Shown here in pieces: positions 10,142 to 19,922 of a DNA stretch of 42,970 bases. This stretch comes from Thermoleophilia bacterium. Its GTDB lineage: Bacteria; Actinomycetota; Thermoleophilia; Gaiellales; Gaiellaceae. A model generated the notes under the pieces. That model was not told the DNA's origin. It was given only the letters and a program-made list of their open reading frames with translations, and made no database searches. Both the position numbers and the translations under genes were made by a program. The number at the start of each line of letters is the position of its first letter. Position 1 is the first letter of the stretch. The stretch lies in NCBI GenBank assembly GCA_017882615.1, contig JADGPD010000011.1, positions 1 through 42,970 of the forward strand, written 5' to 3'.

Positions 10142-11146
10142 ATGTCACGACGTCTAGTTGCATTGATCGTGGTGCTGATTGTGGGCACCGGGGCGATAAC
10201 GACGACATTTGCTTTCGCAAGCAGCAACGCGGCGAAGGCGCCAAGCTCGGCGAAGAAGCCGTCGGCGAAGATCAGCATCACGCTCGTCGCCGGAATCACC
10301 ACGGACGCCTTCTACCTAACGATGAAGAAGGGTGCGGCAGCGGAAGCAAAGAAGGAGGGCGTCAGCTTCACCTACACGGGCTCGCCGGCCGCCTTCAGCC
10401 CGCCGACGCAGATCCCGTTCCTGAACGCGACGATCGCGCGTCATCCGAGCGCGATCCTGATCGCGCCAACTGACAAAAGCGCACTGATCGCGCCGATTCA
10501 GCGCGCCATCAAAGCCGGTATTCCGGTGGTAACGGTCGACACGCTGATCACTAAGAAAATCGCGTTGTCGAACGTCTCGACCGACAACCCCGCGGGCGGC
10601 AGGCTGGCTGCCGACGCGCTCGCGAAGGCTATCGGCTCAGCGGGCGGCGATGTGGGCATCATGGCCACCACCCCGGGGGTCAGCACCACCGACCAGCGCA
10701 TCGCTGGCTTCAGGTCGGAGTTGAAGAAGTTCCCGAAGCTCCATTTCACGAGCATCCAGTACTGCAACGACGACACGCCGACGGCGGCCCGCCTGACCTC
10801 GGCGCTCCTCGCGGCGCATCCGAAACTCGCGGGCATGTTCGCCGTGAACGTCAAATCCGGTGACGGCGTAACGTCCGCCGTGCAGGCCGCCGGCAAGTCC
10901 GGCAAGGTCAAGCTCGTCGAGTTCGACGCCGGTCCGCCGCAGGTGGCGGCCCTAAAGGCCGGAACCGTCGACGCCCTCGTCGCGCAGTATCCGTACGGCA
11001 TTGGCCAGCTTGGCGTGCAGCTCGCGGTCAAGTGGATCAAGAACGACAGAGCGGGAATCAAGAAGCACTACGGCACGCCTTCCGCAGTGATTACCAAGGC
11101 GAACATCAACAATCCCAAGATCAAGAAGTTCATCTACACCCCGTAG
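10142..11146 (+). CDS. Sugar-binding protein of ABC transporter (RbsB type)
   Basis: A 334-residue type I periplasmic binding protein, the extracytoplasmic receptor of the transporter. It has a signal peptide (positive start MSRRL, hydrophobic core, FAFASSNA near residue 25) and a lysine/serine/alanine-rich linker, then the two-lobed sugar-binding fold (ITLVAGITTDAFY; IAPTDKSALIAPIQRAI; VTVDTLI). No lipobox cysteine is seen, so anchoring is uncertain. A strong RBS and its own operator-bearing promoter precede it, and a terminator hairpin follows at once. It partners with the permease at 8845 and the ATPase at 5919. Ligand cannot be named from sequence. Confidence 0.93.
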   Translation: MSRRLVALIVVLIVGTGAITTTFAFASSNAAKAPSSAKKPSAKISITLVAGITTDAFYLTMKKGAAAEAKKEGVSFTYTGSPAAFSPPTQIPFLNATIARHPSAILIAPTDKSALIAPIQRAIKAGIPVVTVDTLITKKIALSNVSTDNPAGGRLAADALAKAIGSAGGDVGIMATTPGVSTTDQRIAGFRSELKKFPKLHFTSIQYCNDDTPTAARLTSALLAAHPKLAGMFAVNVKSGDGVTSAVQAAGKSGKVKLVEFDAGPPQVAALKAGTVDALVAQYPYGIGQLGVQLAVKWIKNDRAGIKKHYGTPSAVITKANINNPKIKKFIYTP

Positions 11147-11156
11147 GTCGGTAATT

Positions 11157-11205
11157 CGGAGAGCGGGGACAAGGCTCCTCATGAGCCCCCGTCCCCGCTC
11201 CTCCG
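11157..11205. terminator. Terminator hairpin after the sugar-binding protein gene
   Basis: GAGCGGGGAC (11161-11170) pairs perfectly with GTCCCCGCTC (11191-11200), and CGGAG/CTCCG extends the stem outward with a small bulge. An inner GGCTC/GAGCC pair (11173-11177, 11183-11187) tightens the loop. It starts about ten bases after the stop at 11146. Confidence 0.8.
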
Positions 11206-11286
11206 AGCCTTGAGAGAGCCGTGTGAACCCTGTCCTTTTTGTCGTCGCACCTTGGGTCATAGACACCGGAGCACGTTCGAACCTTT

Positions 11287-11637
11287 TTGGAACTAAACGG
11301 GGCACTTTCGAACCCTCGAGTCTCAGTCGAGCTTTCGCGCCTCGACGTGCTCTACGAAGATCTTTTTAACAGGGCCCGGGCTGATCCTCGCGAGCCTCGG
11401 CCTGCTCCACGGCGCGCCGGCGGCGTGCTGGCAACGGTCACGAGGGTGCTGGAGAAGGCCGAACACCCGATGCGCGCGCGTGAGATTCATGCAGCGGCTG
11501 AACGACTCGCGGGTGAACTACTGCGCTGGACGTCGGTGAAGGGGATCCTGGCCGCATACGCCGAGGGCTACGGAGCGCGCTTCGAGCGGGTCCGGCGCGG
11601 CTGCTACCGGATCAAGAAGACACGGCTCTCCGGGTGA
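11287..11637 (+). CDS. Small winged-helix-like protein, possibly HARE-HTH related, possibly partial
   Basis: A reading frame of up to 116 residues. The C-terminal 70 residues look like a DNA-binding winged helix: VLATVTRVLEKAEHPMRARE, then a helix (IHAAAERLAGELLRW), TSVKGILAAYAEG, and a closing RFERVRRGCYRI. This resembles small HTH domains seen in soil actinobacteria and the HARE-HTH pattern. The N-terminal 45 residues are low in structure and the start is unclear: the TTG at 11287 has no good ribosome-binding site and the upstream DNA (11210-11290) has no clear promoter. It may be the surviving end of a larger gene. I cannot assign a function. The following 11638-11865 holds no gene I can support. 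Confidence 0.45.
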   Translation: MELNGALSNPRVSVELSRLDVLYEDLFNRARADPREPRPAPRRAGGVLATVTRVLEKAEHPMRAREIHAAAERLAGELLRWTSVKGILAAYAEGYGARFERVRRGCYRIKKTRLSG

Positions 11638-11865
11638 CAGCGAGAGTGCCGTGGTCACAGCGAGCGGTAGATGGCTCGTTCTCTAAGATGGGGTCGGGTT
11701 CACAAGCCTCCCAGGAGAGGGACTCTGGGCGATTCACGCGAAGGCGACAACCGCACTCGCACGACAAGGTCGCCAGAAGTCCGCGGTAACGCTGCAGCCT
11801 GCTAGCATTTCGTCCGGTCGACGAACAGACGCCGACAGACTTCATCGAAGCGCCCGGAGCCAACT

Positions 11866-12681
11866 GTGGCCATCATAACTGCATCTATTCTCGACGCTGA
11901 CTATTCGCAACTTGAACACGAAGTCACGCGCGTTGCTAACGCTGGCATTGACGCATTCTCGCTCGATGTAATGGATGGACATTTCGTGCCACGCGTCACT
12001 TTCGGCGAATATCTTGTGGCCCTAATTCGTAATTGGATCGACCTACCCATAGAGGTTCATCTGATGGTTGACGAACCGCGTAAATGGGTGCAGCGAATCT
12101 GCGATGCGGGCGCTGACATGGTCGTTTTCCATCTGGAAGCTGCAACAAATCCAGAAGAACTTATCGATCATATTCGAAGCGAGAAACGCCAAGTAGGCCT
12201 CGCCCTAAAATGTGAGACGCCCTTGGACGATCTGCCTGACGACCTCATGGCAAAGGTGGACTTGGTAAATCTTGTGTCCGTTCCGCTCGGCTTTGGCGGT
12301 AATGCCTCTGCCCCCGATACCTTCGAGAGAATACGAGTGGTTCGAGAGCGAGCTTTGGCGGCGGCGATCGAAATCGGTATCGAGGTCGACGGCGGCGTTA
12401 AGCCTTCGAACGCCGCTCAGTACGTCGAGGCTGGGGCCGATATGCTGACTGTTGGTACCGGTATCTACCATGCTGAGAACGCAAACGATGCGGTCAGAGT
12501 CTTGCGCGAAACCACCCGAGGACCAGCTGACGAACAAGCGCGAGCACGTTTGAAGGAGTTTCTCTCCATCCCAAGCACGACCCCTGTCGACGACGCGGCT
12601 CGTCGCGCCCGGCTAGAAGCCTTGCGGCTGGCCCAAGACATTCCGCGAAAGAACTGGGATCCGCTGACAGCTCCCCGGTGA
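11866..12681 (+). CDS. Ribulose-phosphate 3-epimerase family enzyme
   Basis: A 271-residue (beta/alpha)8 epimerase. Family landmarks are ASILDADYSQLEHEV, LDVMDGHFVPRVTFG (metal-binding Asp and His), IEVHLMV, VVFHLEA, and the phosphate-binding end EVDGGVKPSNAAQYVEAGAD with VGTGIY. Rpe acts on ribulose-5-phosphate/xylulose-5-phosphate; the allose branch (AlsE) acts on allulose-6-phosphate, and either is possible. A C-terminal tail of about 45 residues after the barrel is longer than usual. The GTG start has GGAG six bases before it. Codon use is plainly less GC-rich than in the neighbours (many A/T third positions), and remnants follow downstream, so recent acquisition is plausible. It could feed xylulose-5-phosphate from the arabinose genes or complete the upstream sugar operon. 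Confidence 0.85.
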   Translation: MAIITASILDADYSQLEHEVTRVANAGIDAFSLDVMDGHFVPRVTFGEYLVALIRNWIDLPIEVHLMVDEPRKWVQRICDAGADMVVFHLEAATNPEELIDHIRSEKRQVGLALKCETPLDDLPDDLMAKVDLVNLVSVPLGFGGNASAPDTFERIRVVRERALAAAIEIGIEVDGGVKPSNAAQYVEAGADMLTVGTGIYHAENANDAVRVLRETTRGPADEQARARLKEFLSIPSTTPVDDAARRARLEALRLAQDIPRKNWDPLTAPR

Positions 12682-12755
12682 GCCACCGGCAGGTACGCGC
12701 ATCCTCCCGTGTGAGCGACCTTGTCGGCCGCCTTCGCCAGATTCACGACGAACCC

Positions 12756-12900
12756 GACCATGGGCAGCTACACCGACCCCGCCGAGGCCCCGTTTCCTAG
12801 AGCTCGATGGTCTGCAGAACGCGACGATGCAGATCGTGAGGAGCTGGCAGGCGCTGTACCAGAAGGCCTACGGTGCGGACCCACGGGCTAGCGAGTCGGG
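12756..12900 (+). pseudogene. Unidentified frameshifted coding remnant
   Basis: Two frames join into a plausible protein end: NPTMGSYTDPAEAPF in one frame, then (after a one-base shift near 12799) LELDGLQNATMQIVRSWQAL and a stop at about 12900. The composition is protein-like but I do not recognise the family. It lies between the epimerase and the HAD remnant in a stretch without intact genes (12682-13179). Confidence 0.35.
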
Positions 12901-12907
12901 ATAGTGA

Positions 12908-13088
12908 CCTGACCCCGATCGCCCTGGAGGACTCTCCACCGGGCGTTGCCGCCGCGCGAGTGGCCGGGTTGTATGTGCTTGGGGTGCCGTCGGTCGCGGG
13001 CGTCGAGTTGGAGGCCGACCAGATCTCCGACTCGCTCGGAGACCCGTTGATGACGGTGACGATCATCCAGCAGCTCGGCGAGCGGTAG
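12908..13088 (+). pseudogene. C-terminal remnant of a HAD-superfamily phosphatase
   Basis: Sixty codons reading ALEDSPPGVAAARVAGLYV and then GVPSVAGVELEADQISDSL, with a stop at 13086. This is the motif III/IV region of beta-phosphoglucomutase-like HAD phosphatases (ALEDSxxGxxAAxxAGxxV). The nucleophile DxD motif and cap domain that should lie upstream are absent, and a stop precedes the fragment. It is therefore a broken gene and not a short enzyme. Confidence 0.65.
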
Positions 13089-13179
13089 CCACGTCAGCCA
13101 CCCTCTGCGAAACAGGGCGGCGCTGCAGGCGAGCGAACTCTGATGCAGTACGCTAGACGGGGAGGTCGACAACTAACGC

Positions 13180-14531
13180 ATGAGCCGAGGAGTGGATCAG
13201 CTGCCTCGCGTCGAAGTCGAGCGCGCACCGGGTACCGAGAGCGGCTTCCCTGACGCGGACGCGTTCTGCGAGCGGGTTGCGCGGAGCGGCCTGTTCGCGT
13301 CTGACGTGCCCATAGCCGTGACGCGCGCTCCCGGCCGTCTGGACATCCTCGGCGGAATTGCCGACTACTCCGGCTCGCTCGTGCTCACGCTGCCGCTGGC
13401 CGCGGCGGCGCTCGCCGCTGCTCAGCTCTACCCAGACGGGCGCGTCGTTGCAGTCAGCGGCGACCGCCGCGTCACGCTCGACGTCGACGAGCTTCTCGAC
13501 GCGCCGTTCGAGACCCTCGCGCGTCGCTTCGCCGGTCGCGACGCGTGGGCGGCATACGTCGTCGGCCCGATCGCGCTGCTCGTGCGCGAGGAACAGGCTG
13601 CGCTTCCTGGGCTGCGGCTGCTCATCTCGTCCGACGTCCCTGAAGGCAAGGGCATGGGCTCGTCGGCGGCTGTCGAGGTCGCCGCGCTGTACGCGCTCAC
13701 AGCCTGCCTTGGCCGCCCGCTCGAGCCCAGCCGGCTCGCTCTCCTCGGGCAGCGCGCCGAGCAGCTGCTTGCCGGCGCTCCGTGCGGCGCGATGGATCAG
13801 ATGACTGCCACCTTCGGCGAGCGTGGGCGGCTGCTCGAGCTCCTCTGTCGCCCCGCCGAGATCGCGGATTCGATCCCACTTCCGCCGCCGCTCGCCGTGT
13901 GGGGAATCGACTCCGGCGTGCGCCATGCCGTCGCCGGCGGCAACTACGGACGCGTGCGATGCGCCGCCTTCATGGGGAAAGCGCTGTTGAGCTGCCGCGA
14001 CGAATACCTAGCTGGGCTCGACCCTTCGCAGGTCGACCCGAGACGGCTTCCCGAACAGCTCGTGGGCGAGGAGTTCCTGCGTCTTCGCGAGCGAGTCGAT
14101 GATCCCGTTAGCGTGGTCGAGCCCGATGTCGTCTACCCCGTGCGCGCGGCGACTCTGTACCCGATCGAGGAGCAAGTGCGCGTACGCAAGTTCGCAGAGC
14201 TCCTCGCCGTGCCGATCACTGCGGGCCGTGCGCGACTACTCGGGAAGCTGATGTACGAGTCGCACGCGGGCTATTCGCGTTGCGGGCTGGGAACACCTCG
14301 CACGGATGCGCTCGTCGACACGGTCCGCAGGGCCGGTTGGGAGCAGGGCCTCGTGGGAGCGCGGATCAGCGGCGGCGGGGGCGGAGGCACCGTGGTCGTC
14401 CTGGGACGGGAGGACGCCGAGCCTTTAGTCCGGGCGATGGCCGACGAACTCGGAGCGGGGTTGATGGGCGGGTCATCGGCCGGCGCGGCGAGCTTCGGCG
14501 TGCGCGCCCTGGTGAGCGGACGCGCGATCCG

Positions 14532-14535
<4 letters not shown>
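13180..14535 (+). CDS. GHMP kinase, L-arabinokinase homologue
   Basis: A 451-residue GHMP sugar kinase. Motif 1 reads RAPGRLDILGGIADYSGSLV (about residue 48), which is the plant L-arabinokinase (ARA1) form and not the galactokinase form GRVNLIGEHTDY. Motif 2 is GKGMGSSAAVEVA (about 156), the catalytic aspartate is in CGAMDQM, and motif 3 is RISGGGGGGTVVV (about 397). The middle segments GVRHAVAGGNYG, CAAFMGK and YPIEEQVRVRKFAELL also follow the plant enzyme as I know it. Predicted reaction: L-arabinose plus ATP to L-arabinose-1-phosphate; galactose phosphorylation is the alternative. GGGGAGG lies 13 bases before the ATG, a rather long spacing. It overlaps galK by ATGA, so the two kinases are translationally coupled. 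Confidence 0.8.
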
Positions 14536-15650
<1,115 letters not shown>

Positions 15651-15657
15651 TCCGCCG

Positions 15658-16638
15658 TCACCAGCGGTGGTGCACGTGCGGCGCGATCCGCGCGCGGTAG
15701 AGCTCCGCGATTCGCTCCATTGTCTCCGCCGAGAGCGGTGGGAGGTTGGCTGCGGCAGCGTTCATGCGCGCCTGCTCGGGCGTTTTCGCTCCAGGGATGA
15801 CGGTCGAGACAGCGTCGAAGCTCAGAATCCAGCGCAGCGCGAGTTGCGCCAGCGTGGCGCCTTCGGGGAGGAGTGGCCTCAGCCCGTCGACGACGTCGAG
15901 GCCCAGCTCGAAGTCGACGCCTGCAAACGTCTCGCCGACGTCGAACTGCTCGCCGCGTCGGTTGAACGCCCGGTGGTCGTCTGGCGAGAAGCGCGTCTCG
16001 CGGACAAACTTCCCGGTCAGCAAGCCCGACGCGAGAGGCACGCGGACGATGACGCCGACATCGCGCAGCCGAGCTTGCCCGAAGAAGAGCTCGGCCGGGC
16101 GCTGGCGGAAGATGTTGAAGATGATCTGGACGGTCGAGACACTCGGGTACTCGATCGCCTTCAGCGCCTCCTCGACCTTCTCGACGCTGACTCCGTATGC
16201 GCGGACGAGCCGCTCGGCGACGAGCCTCTCGCAGGCCTCGAAGACAGCCGGCGTGTAGTAGGTCTCCCACGGCGGGCAGTGCAGCTGGACGAGGTCGACG
16301 ATCTCGACGCCGAGGTTGTCGCGCGAGCGCTCGAGCCAGGAGCGCAGGTTCTCGTAGGTGTACTGCGAAACGTCGAGCGGCACGCGACGGCCAAACTTGG
16401 TTGCGACCACGAGCGACTCCTCCCGCTCGCGCAGCAGCCGACCTATCAGTCGCTCTGACCGCCCGTCGCCGTAGACGTCGGCCGTGTCGAAAAAGGTGAC
16501 ACCGGCGTCGACTGCGGCGTGCATTGCGGCGAGAGACTCGACCTCATCGGTCTCGCCCCAGTCGCCGCCGATCGCCCAGGCGCCGAACCCGATCTCCGAC
16601 GCCTGTCGATTCGTTTTACCGAGTTGCCTCGACCGCAT
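15658..16638 (-). CDS. Aldo/keto reductase
   Basis: A 326-residue NADP-type TIM-barrel oxidoreductase. The catalytic tetrad is visible: Asp and Tyr in FFDTADVYGDGRSE, Lys in VVATKFGRR, and His in LVQLHCPPWE. The N-terminal LGKTNRQASEIGFGAWAIGG is typical of the AKR group that includes YajO-like and sugar or aldehyde reductases. It is the last gene of the minus-strand operon binding protein-ATPase-permease-AKR, with 11 bases after the permease. That position suggests action on the imported sugar, for example oxidation of L-arabinose or D-galactose at C1 or reduction to the alditol, but the substrate is inferred from context only. Confidence 0.88.
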   Translation of the reverse strand: MRSRQLGKTNRQASEIGFGAWAIGGDWGETDEVESLAAMHAAVDAGVTFFDTADVYGDGRSERLIGRLLREREESLVVATKFGRRVPLDVSQYTYENLRSWLERSRDNLGVEIVDLVQLHCPPWETYYTPAVFEACERLVAERLVRAYGVSVEKVEEALKAIEYPSVSTVQIIFNIFRQRPAELFFGQARLRDVGVIVRVPLASGLLTGKFVRETRFSPDDHRAFNRRGEQFDVGETFAGVDFELGLDVVDGLRPLLPEGATLAQLALRWILSFDAVSTVIPGAKTPEQARMNAAAANLPPLSAETMERIAELYRARIAPHVHHRW

Positions 16639-16649
16639 CGCCTAAGCGA

Positions 16650-17665
16650 TCATCGTTGCGACCGTCGCAAGACGAAGCTCTGCATGACGAGGGCGAACAC
16701 GATCACCGCGCCGTAGATCACCTCGGTGTAGTAGCCCGTCAGGTTGAGCGACACGATTCCCGGCTCGATGGCGGAGATCGCGAACGCGGCGACCACTGTC
16801 CCGAAGATCGTGCCGCGGCCGCCGAAGATCGACGTACCGCCGAGGAAGACGGTGGCGACTACCGCCAGCATCACGCCGCTGCCGGGGTTCCCCTGCGTCG
16901 GCCAGAAGAAGTTCGCCTCGAGCGTCGCGATGATGCCGGCCAGTGCGGCCATGAGCCCCACCAGCGCGAAGACGGCGATGCGGACGCGGCCGGTGCGAAC
17001 GCCCATCATGCGCGCGCTCTGCTCGTTGTCGCCGACGAGGTAGACGTGTGCACCGAACCGGGATCGGTTCAGTACCACCCAGAATACGATTGCTAATCCG
17101 ATCAGCCAGAACATCTCGGCGGGCACATAGCCGCCGACCCGGCCGATCAAGAGGGTGGAGACAAAGCCACCTGGAGTGCCGGAGCCCGCGGCGTTGGTGC
17201 CGACGACTACGATGCCGGACCAGAAGAACATCGTGCCGATCGTCGTCACGAGCGAGGGGACGCCGAAGCGCACGATAATCACGCCGTTCAGGAGTCCGAC
17301 ACCCAGCCCGGCGGCGAGACCGGCGATCAGACCGAACTCGGGTCGGCCAGTCGATATGAATACCCACGACCCGACCGCCATTACGGATCCGAACGACAGG
17401 TCGATCTCGCGCGCGATCACGACCAGGGTGAGCGCCAGCGCGATGATTCCGGTTTGCGGCACCGTCGACATCAGCGCGCTGTACATGTCTTTGTGGAGCC
17501 AGGTCTGGGGGGCGCCGATCGCGACGATGACCCAGATTATGAGCGCCATTACCACCGTGCCGGCCTGGAGGCCGTAGTGGCGGAGGAAGCTCCGCTCGCG
17601 ATCTCGCCGGCTCATTTTTTGCCGCGGGCGCGGCGAGACCTCTTTCGGTGCTTGCTCGACGCCAG

Positions 17666-17669
<4 letters not shown>
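16650..17669 (-). CDS. Sugar ABC transporter permease (RbsC/AraH family)
   Basis: A 339-residue polytopic membrane protein with about eight to ten hydrophobic helices. Family marks are VVIAREIDLSFGSVMAVGSW, FGVPSLVTTIGTMFF, VVATVFLGGTSIFGGRGT and a charged N-terminal tail (about 35 residues). ATG at 17669 overlaps the ATPase stop (ATGA). It is the channel for the binding protein at 18558-19592. By location among ara and gal genes the likely substrate is L-arabinose and/or D-galactose, as in AraFGH or MglBAC, but that is inference. Confidence 0.93.
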
Positions 17670-18454
<785 letters not shown>

Positions 18455-18484
18455 TAGGGATTCGCACCTCCGTTTTATTGTATT

Positions 18485-18521
18485 GAGAGCGGTGGCGCCG
18501 GGAACCTGCGCCACCGCTCTC
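18485..18521. promoter_or_regulatory. Intercistronic stem-loop between binding protein and ATPase genes
   Basis: Perfect 14-bp stem GAGAGCGGTGGCGC / GCGCCACCGCTCTC with a nine-base loop. On the minus strand it falls 37 bases after the binding protein stop and 31 bases before the ATPase start, with no U-run. Such a hairpin after a binding-protein gene typically protects the upstream message or partly terminates, so the receptor is made in excess over the membrane parts. Confidence 0.8.
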
Positions 18522-18557
18522 TGCTGTTGCCGGCTACGGAACCTACCTACTAGTTAG

Positions 18558-19592
18558 TTAGCGAATCTCCTTATTGATCAGCGGGATGAGTGGGCCGATG
18601 TTGGCTTTGTTGATGATTCCCGATCCCGTGTCGACGTAGAGCCCGGCGAACTTGTAGACCGACGACAGGCACGAATGGAGGATCGGCAGATATCCCTGCA
18701 GCCACTCCTGCTGGTCGAGGACGAGCTGTGTCCAGCCGCCCTGGATCGCCTTCACGGTGGCCGGCGACATATCAAAGCCCGCAACCGGGATCTGGCCCGG
18801 CTTCTTGCCCGCCGCCGTCAGGTACGTCTGCGCAGTCGCGGTCAACCCGCCGTGATCGGTCACGACGAGCTTTACGTCAGGATGCGACGTCACGTAGGCG
18901 GTGAAGATCGGCGTGCCCGCGGTCGGGTCGGCGTTCGTGGCCGTGTTGATCTCGATGTAGTCGACCTTCAGGCCCGCCTTCTTCAGACCGTCGATCACGC
19001 CCTTCGTGCGCAGCCCGCGCGTCGGCTCGGAGAGCAGGCCCCAGACCATCGCGCGGTTGCCCTTCTTGAGATGCAGCTGCGCCACGGACGACTTGGCGAG
19101 CAGCAAGCCCGAGTTGTAGAGGTTCTGACCGACGAAGCCGAAGCCCTTCCCCGCGTACTTGGCCTCCGCCTTGGGCAGCGGCGTGTTCTGGCTCGTGACG
19201 ATGATGCCCTTCGCCTCCGCCTGGTTGATCCACTTGTCCAGCGCGGCGTCGCCGGGGTGCCCCATCACAGCAATGGCGGTCGGTTTCGTCGCGATCGCCG
19301 ACTTGAACTGGTTGACCATGGTCGCGGGATCCCAGTTCGACCATTCGTACTGCACGTTGACGCCCAGGTCCTTCGCCGCTTGCTTCGCGCCGTTATAGAC
19401 GTTGACCGCGAACACGCCGCCTGCCGGGCCACCCGGGAAGAAGACGATCTTCTTGCCGGCGCACCACTTCCCGGCCTGCGCCGAACTGGGCGCCGCCGCG
19501 CCTTTGTCCGTGGTCCCTAGGAACATGGCCACGAACAGCGCGGCGAGCGCGGCCGCCGTCGCTACAGCGGCTATTCTTAACACTCGTTTCAC
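18558..19592 (-). CDS. Sugar-binding protein of ABC transporter
   Basis: A 344-residue type I periplasmic sugar-binding protein. It has a signal peptide (MKRVLRIAAVATAAALAALF, cleavage probably after the AAAPSSAQA region near residue 40) and the two-lobed fold: KIVFFPGGPAGGVFAVNVYN, AIAVMGHPGDAALDKWI, KLVVTDHGGLTATAQTYL, and IPVAGFDMSPATVKAI. GTG at 19592 is supported by GGGAGGAAG eight bases upstream. It heads the transporter operon and is divergent from deoR, sharing a 250-base control region. The neighbours make L-arabinose/D-galactose the first candidates for its ligand. Confidence 0.93.
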   Translation of the reverse strand: MKRVLRIAAVATAAALAALFVAMFLGTTDKGAAAPSSAQAGKWCAGKKIVFFPGGPAGGVFAVNVYNGAKQAAKDLGVNVQYEWSNWDPATMVNQFKSAIATKPTAIAVMGHPGDAALDKWINQAEAKGIIVTSQNTPLPKAEAKYAGKGFGFVGQNLYNSGLLLAKSSVAQLHLKKGNRAMVWGLLSEPTRGLRTKGVIDGLKKAGLKVDYIEINTATNADPTAGTPIFTAYVTSHPDVKLVVTDHGGLTATAQTYLTAAGKKPGQIPVAGFDMSPATVKAIQGGWTQLVLDQQEWLQGYLPILHSCLSSVYKFAGLYVDTGSGIINKANIGPLIPLINKEIR

Positions 19593-19664
19593 CGTTGCTT
19601 CCTCCCTCTGACGTCCGCCTCGCCGTCACCGGCGATAGCGTGTCTCGAAATCGCCCCCGACCTT

Positions 19665-19676
19665 CGAGATCGAAAG
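19665..19676 (-). promoter_or_regulatory. Candidate DeoR operator, transporter side
   Basis: CTTTCGATCTCG when read on the minus strand, within the imperfect palindrome CCTTCGAGATCGAAAGG (19661-19677). It is 73 bases ahead of the binding protein start. The same 12-base motif with one difference (CTTTCGATATCG) faces deoR at 19802-19813. A looser TTCGAAAAAGAAAG occurs at 19703-19716. Assignment to the DeoR protein encoded next door is inference from position. Confidence 0.5.
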
Positions 19677-19801
19677 GCCGCTAATACGAGGACGATAGCA
19701 CCTTCGAAAAAGAAAGCAAACAGAGAGCTACTCCTTGGCTGATTTCTGGCTATTACAGGGCAATGGCGACCTAAAGGGCGATCCCAACGCAGTGCACTTC
19801 G

Positions 19802-19813
19802 CTTTCGATATCG
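19802..19813 (+). promoter_or_regulatory. Candidate DeoR operator, regulator side
   Basis: CTTTCGATATCG, one base different from the motif at 19665-19676 on the other strand. It lies just upstream of a possible -10 (TATCCT, 19820-19825), so binding would obstruct transcription of the leader ORF, deoR and the galT-ara genes. Confidence 0.5.
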
Positions 19814-19821
19814 TAGTAGTA

Positions 19822-19837
19822 TCCTTACGAATAAGGA
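19822..19837 (+). promoter_or_regulatory. Hairpin covering the leader ORF ribosome-binding site
   Basis: TCCTTA (19822-19827) pairs with TAAGGA (19832-19837) around CGAA. The 3' arm is the first half of the AAGGAGGG Shine-Dalgarno that serves the GTG at 19845. If it forms, the hairpin would hide that site. A six-pair stem is short, so the effect may be mild. Confidence 0.4.
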
Positions 19838-19844
19838 GGGTATC

Positions 19845-19922
19845 GTGAGCGAACAGTGGAGAGAGTGGATCGCGTCTGAGTGCGTTCGCGCATGCTCCGC
19901 CTCGGCGGGGAGAGAGGCGTGA
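19845..19922 (+). CDS. Leader ORF upstream of deoR, 25 codons
   Basis: GTG start seven bases after AAGGAGGG, the best ribosome-binding site in this region. The peptide begins MSEQWREWIASE and is followed by CVRACSASAGREA, then TGA. Its stop overlaps the GTG start of deoR (GTGA, 19919-19922), so ribosomes finishing it could restart on deoR. It has no recognisable domain and does not look like a runs-of-one-amino-acid attenuator peptide. An alternative is that it marks an old N-terminus of deoR lost by a frameshift. Confidence 0.45.
   Translation: MSEQWREWIASECVRACSASAGREA

Noticed and set aside
11210-11330. TTCGAACC-type repeats and AT-rich patch before the winged-helix ORF as an insertion-sequence end
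   Set aside because: No transposase, no clear terminal inverted repeat pair and no target duplication could be found.
16524-17096. 190-codon plus-strand frame over the AKR start and permease
   Set aside because: Antisense to two well-supported genes, with Arg/Asp/His-rich shadow composition.
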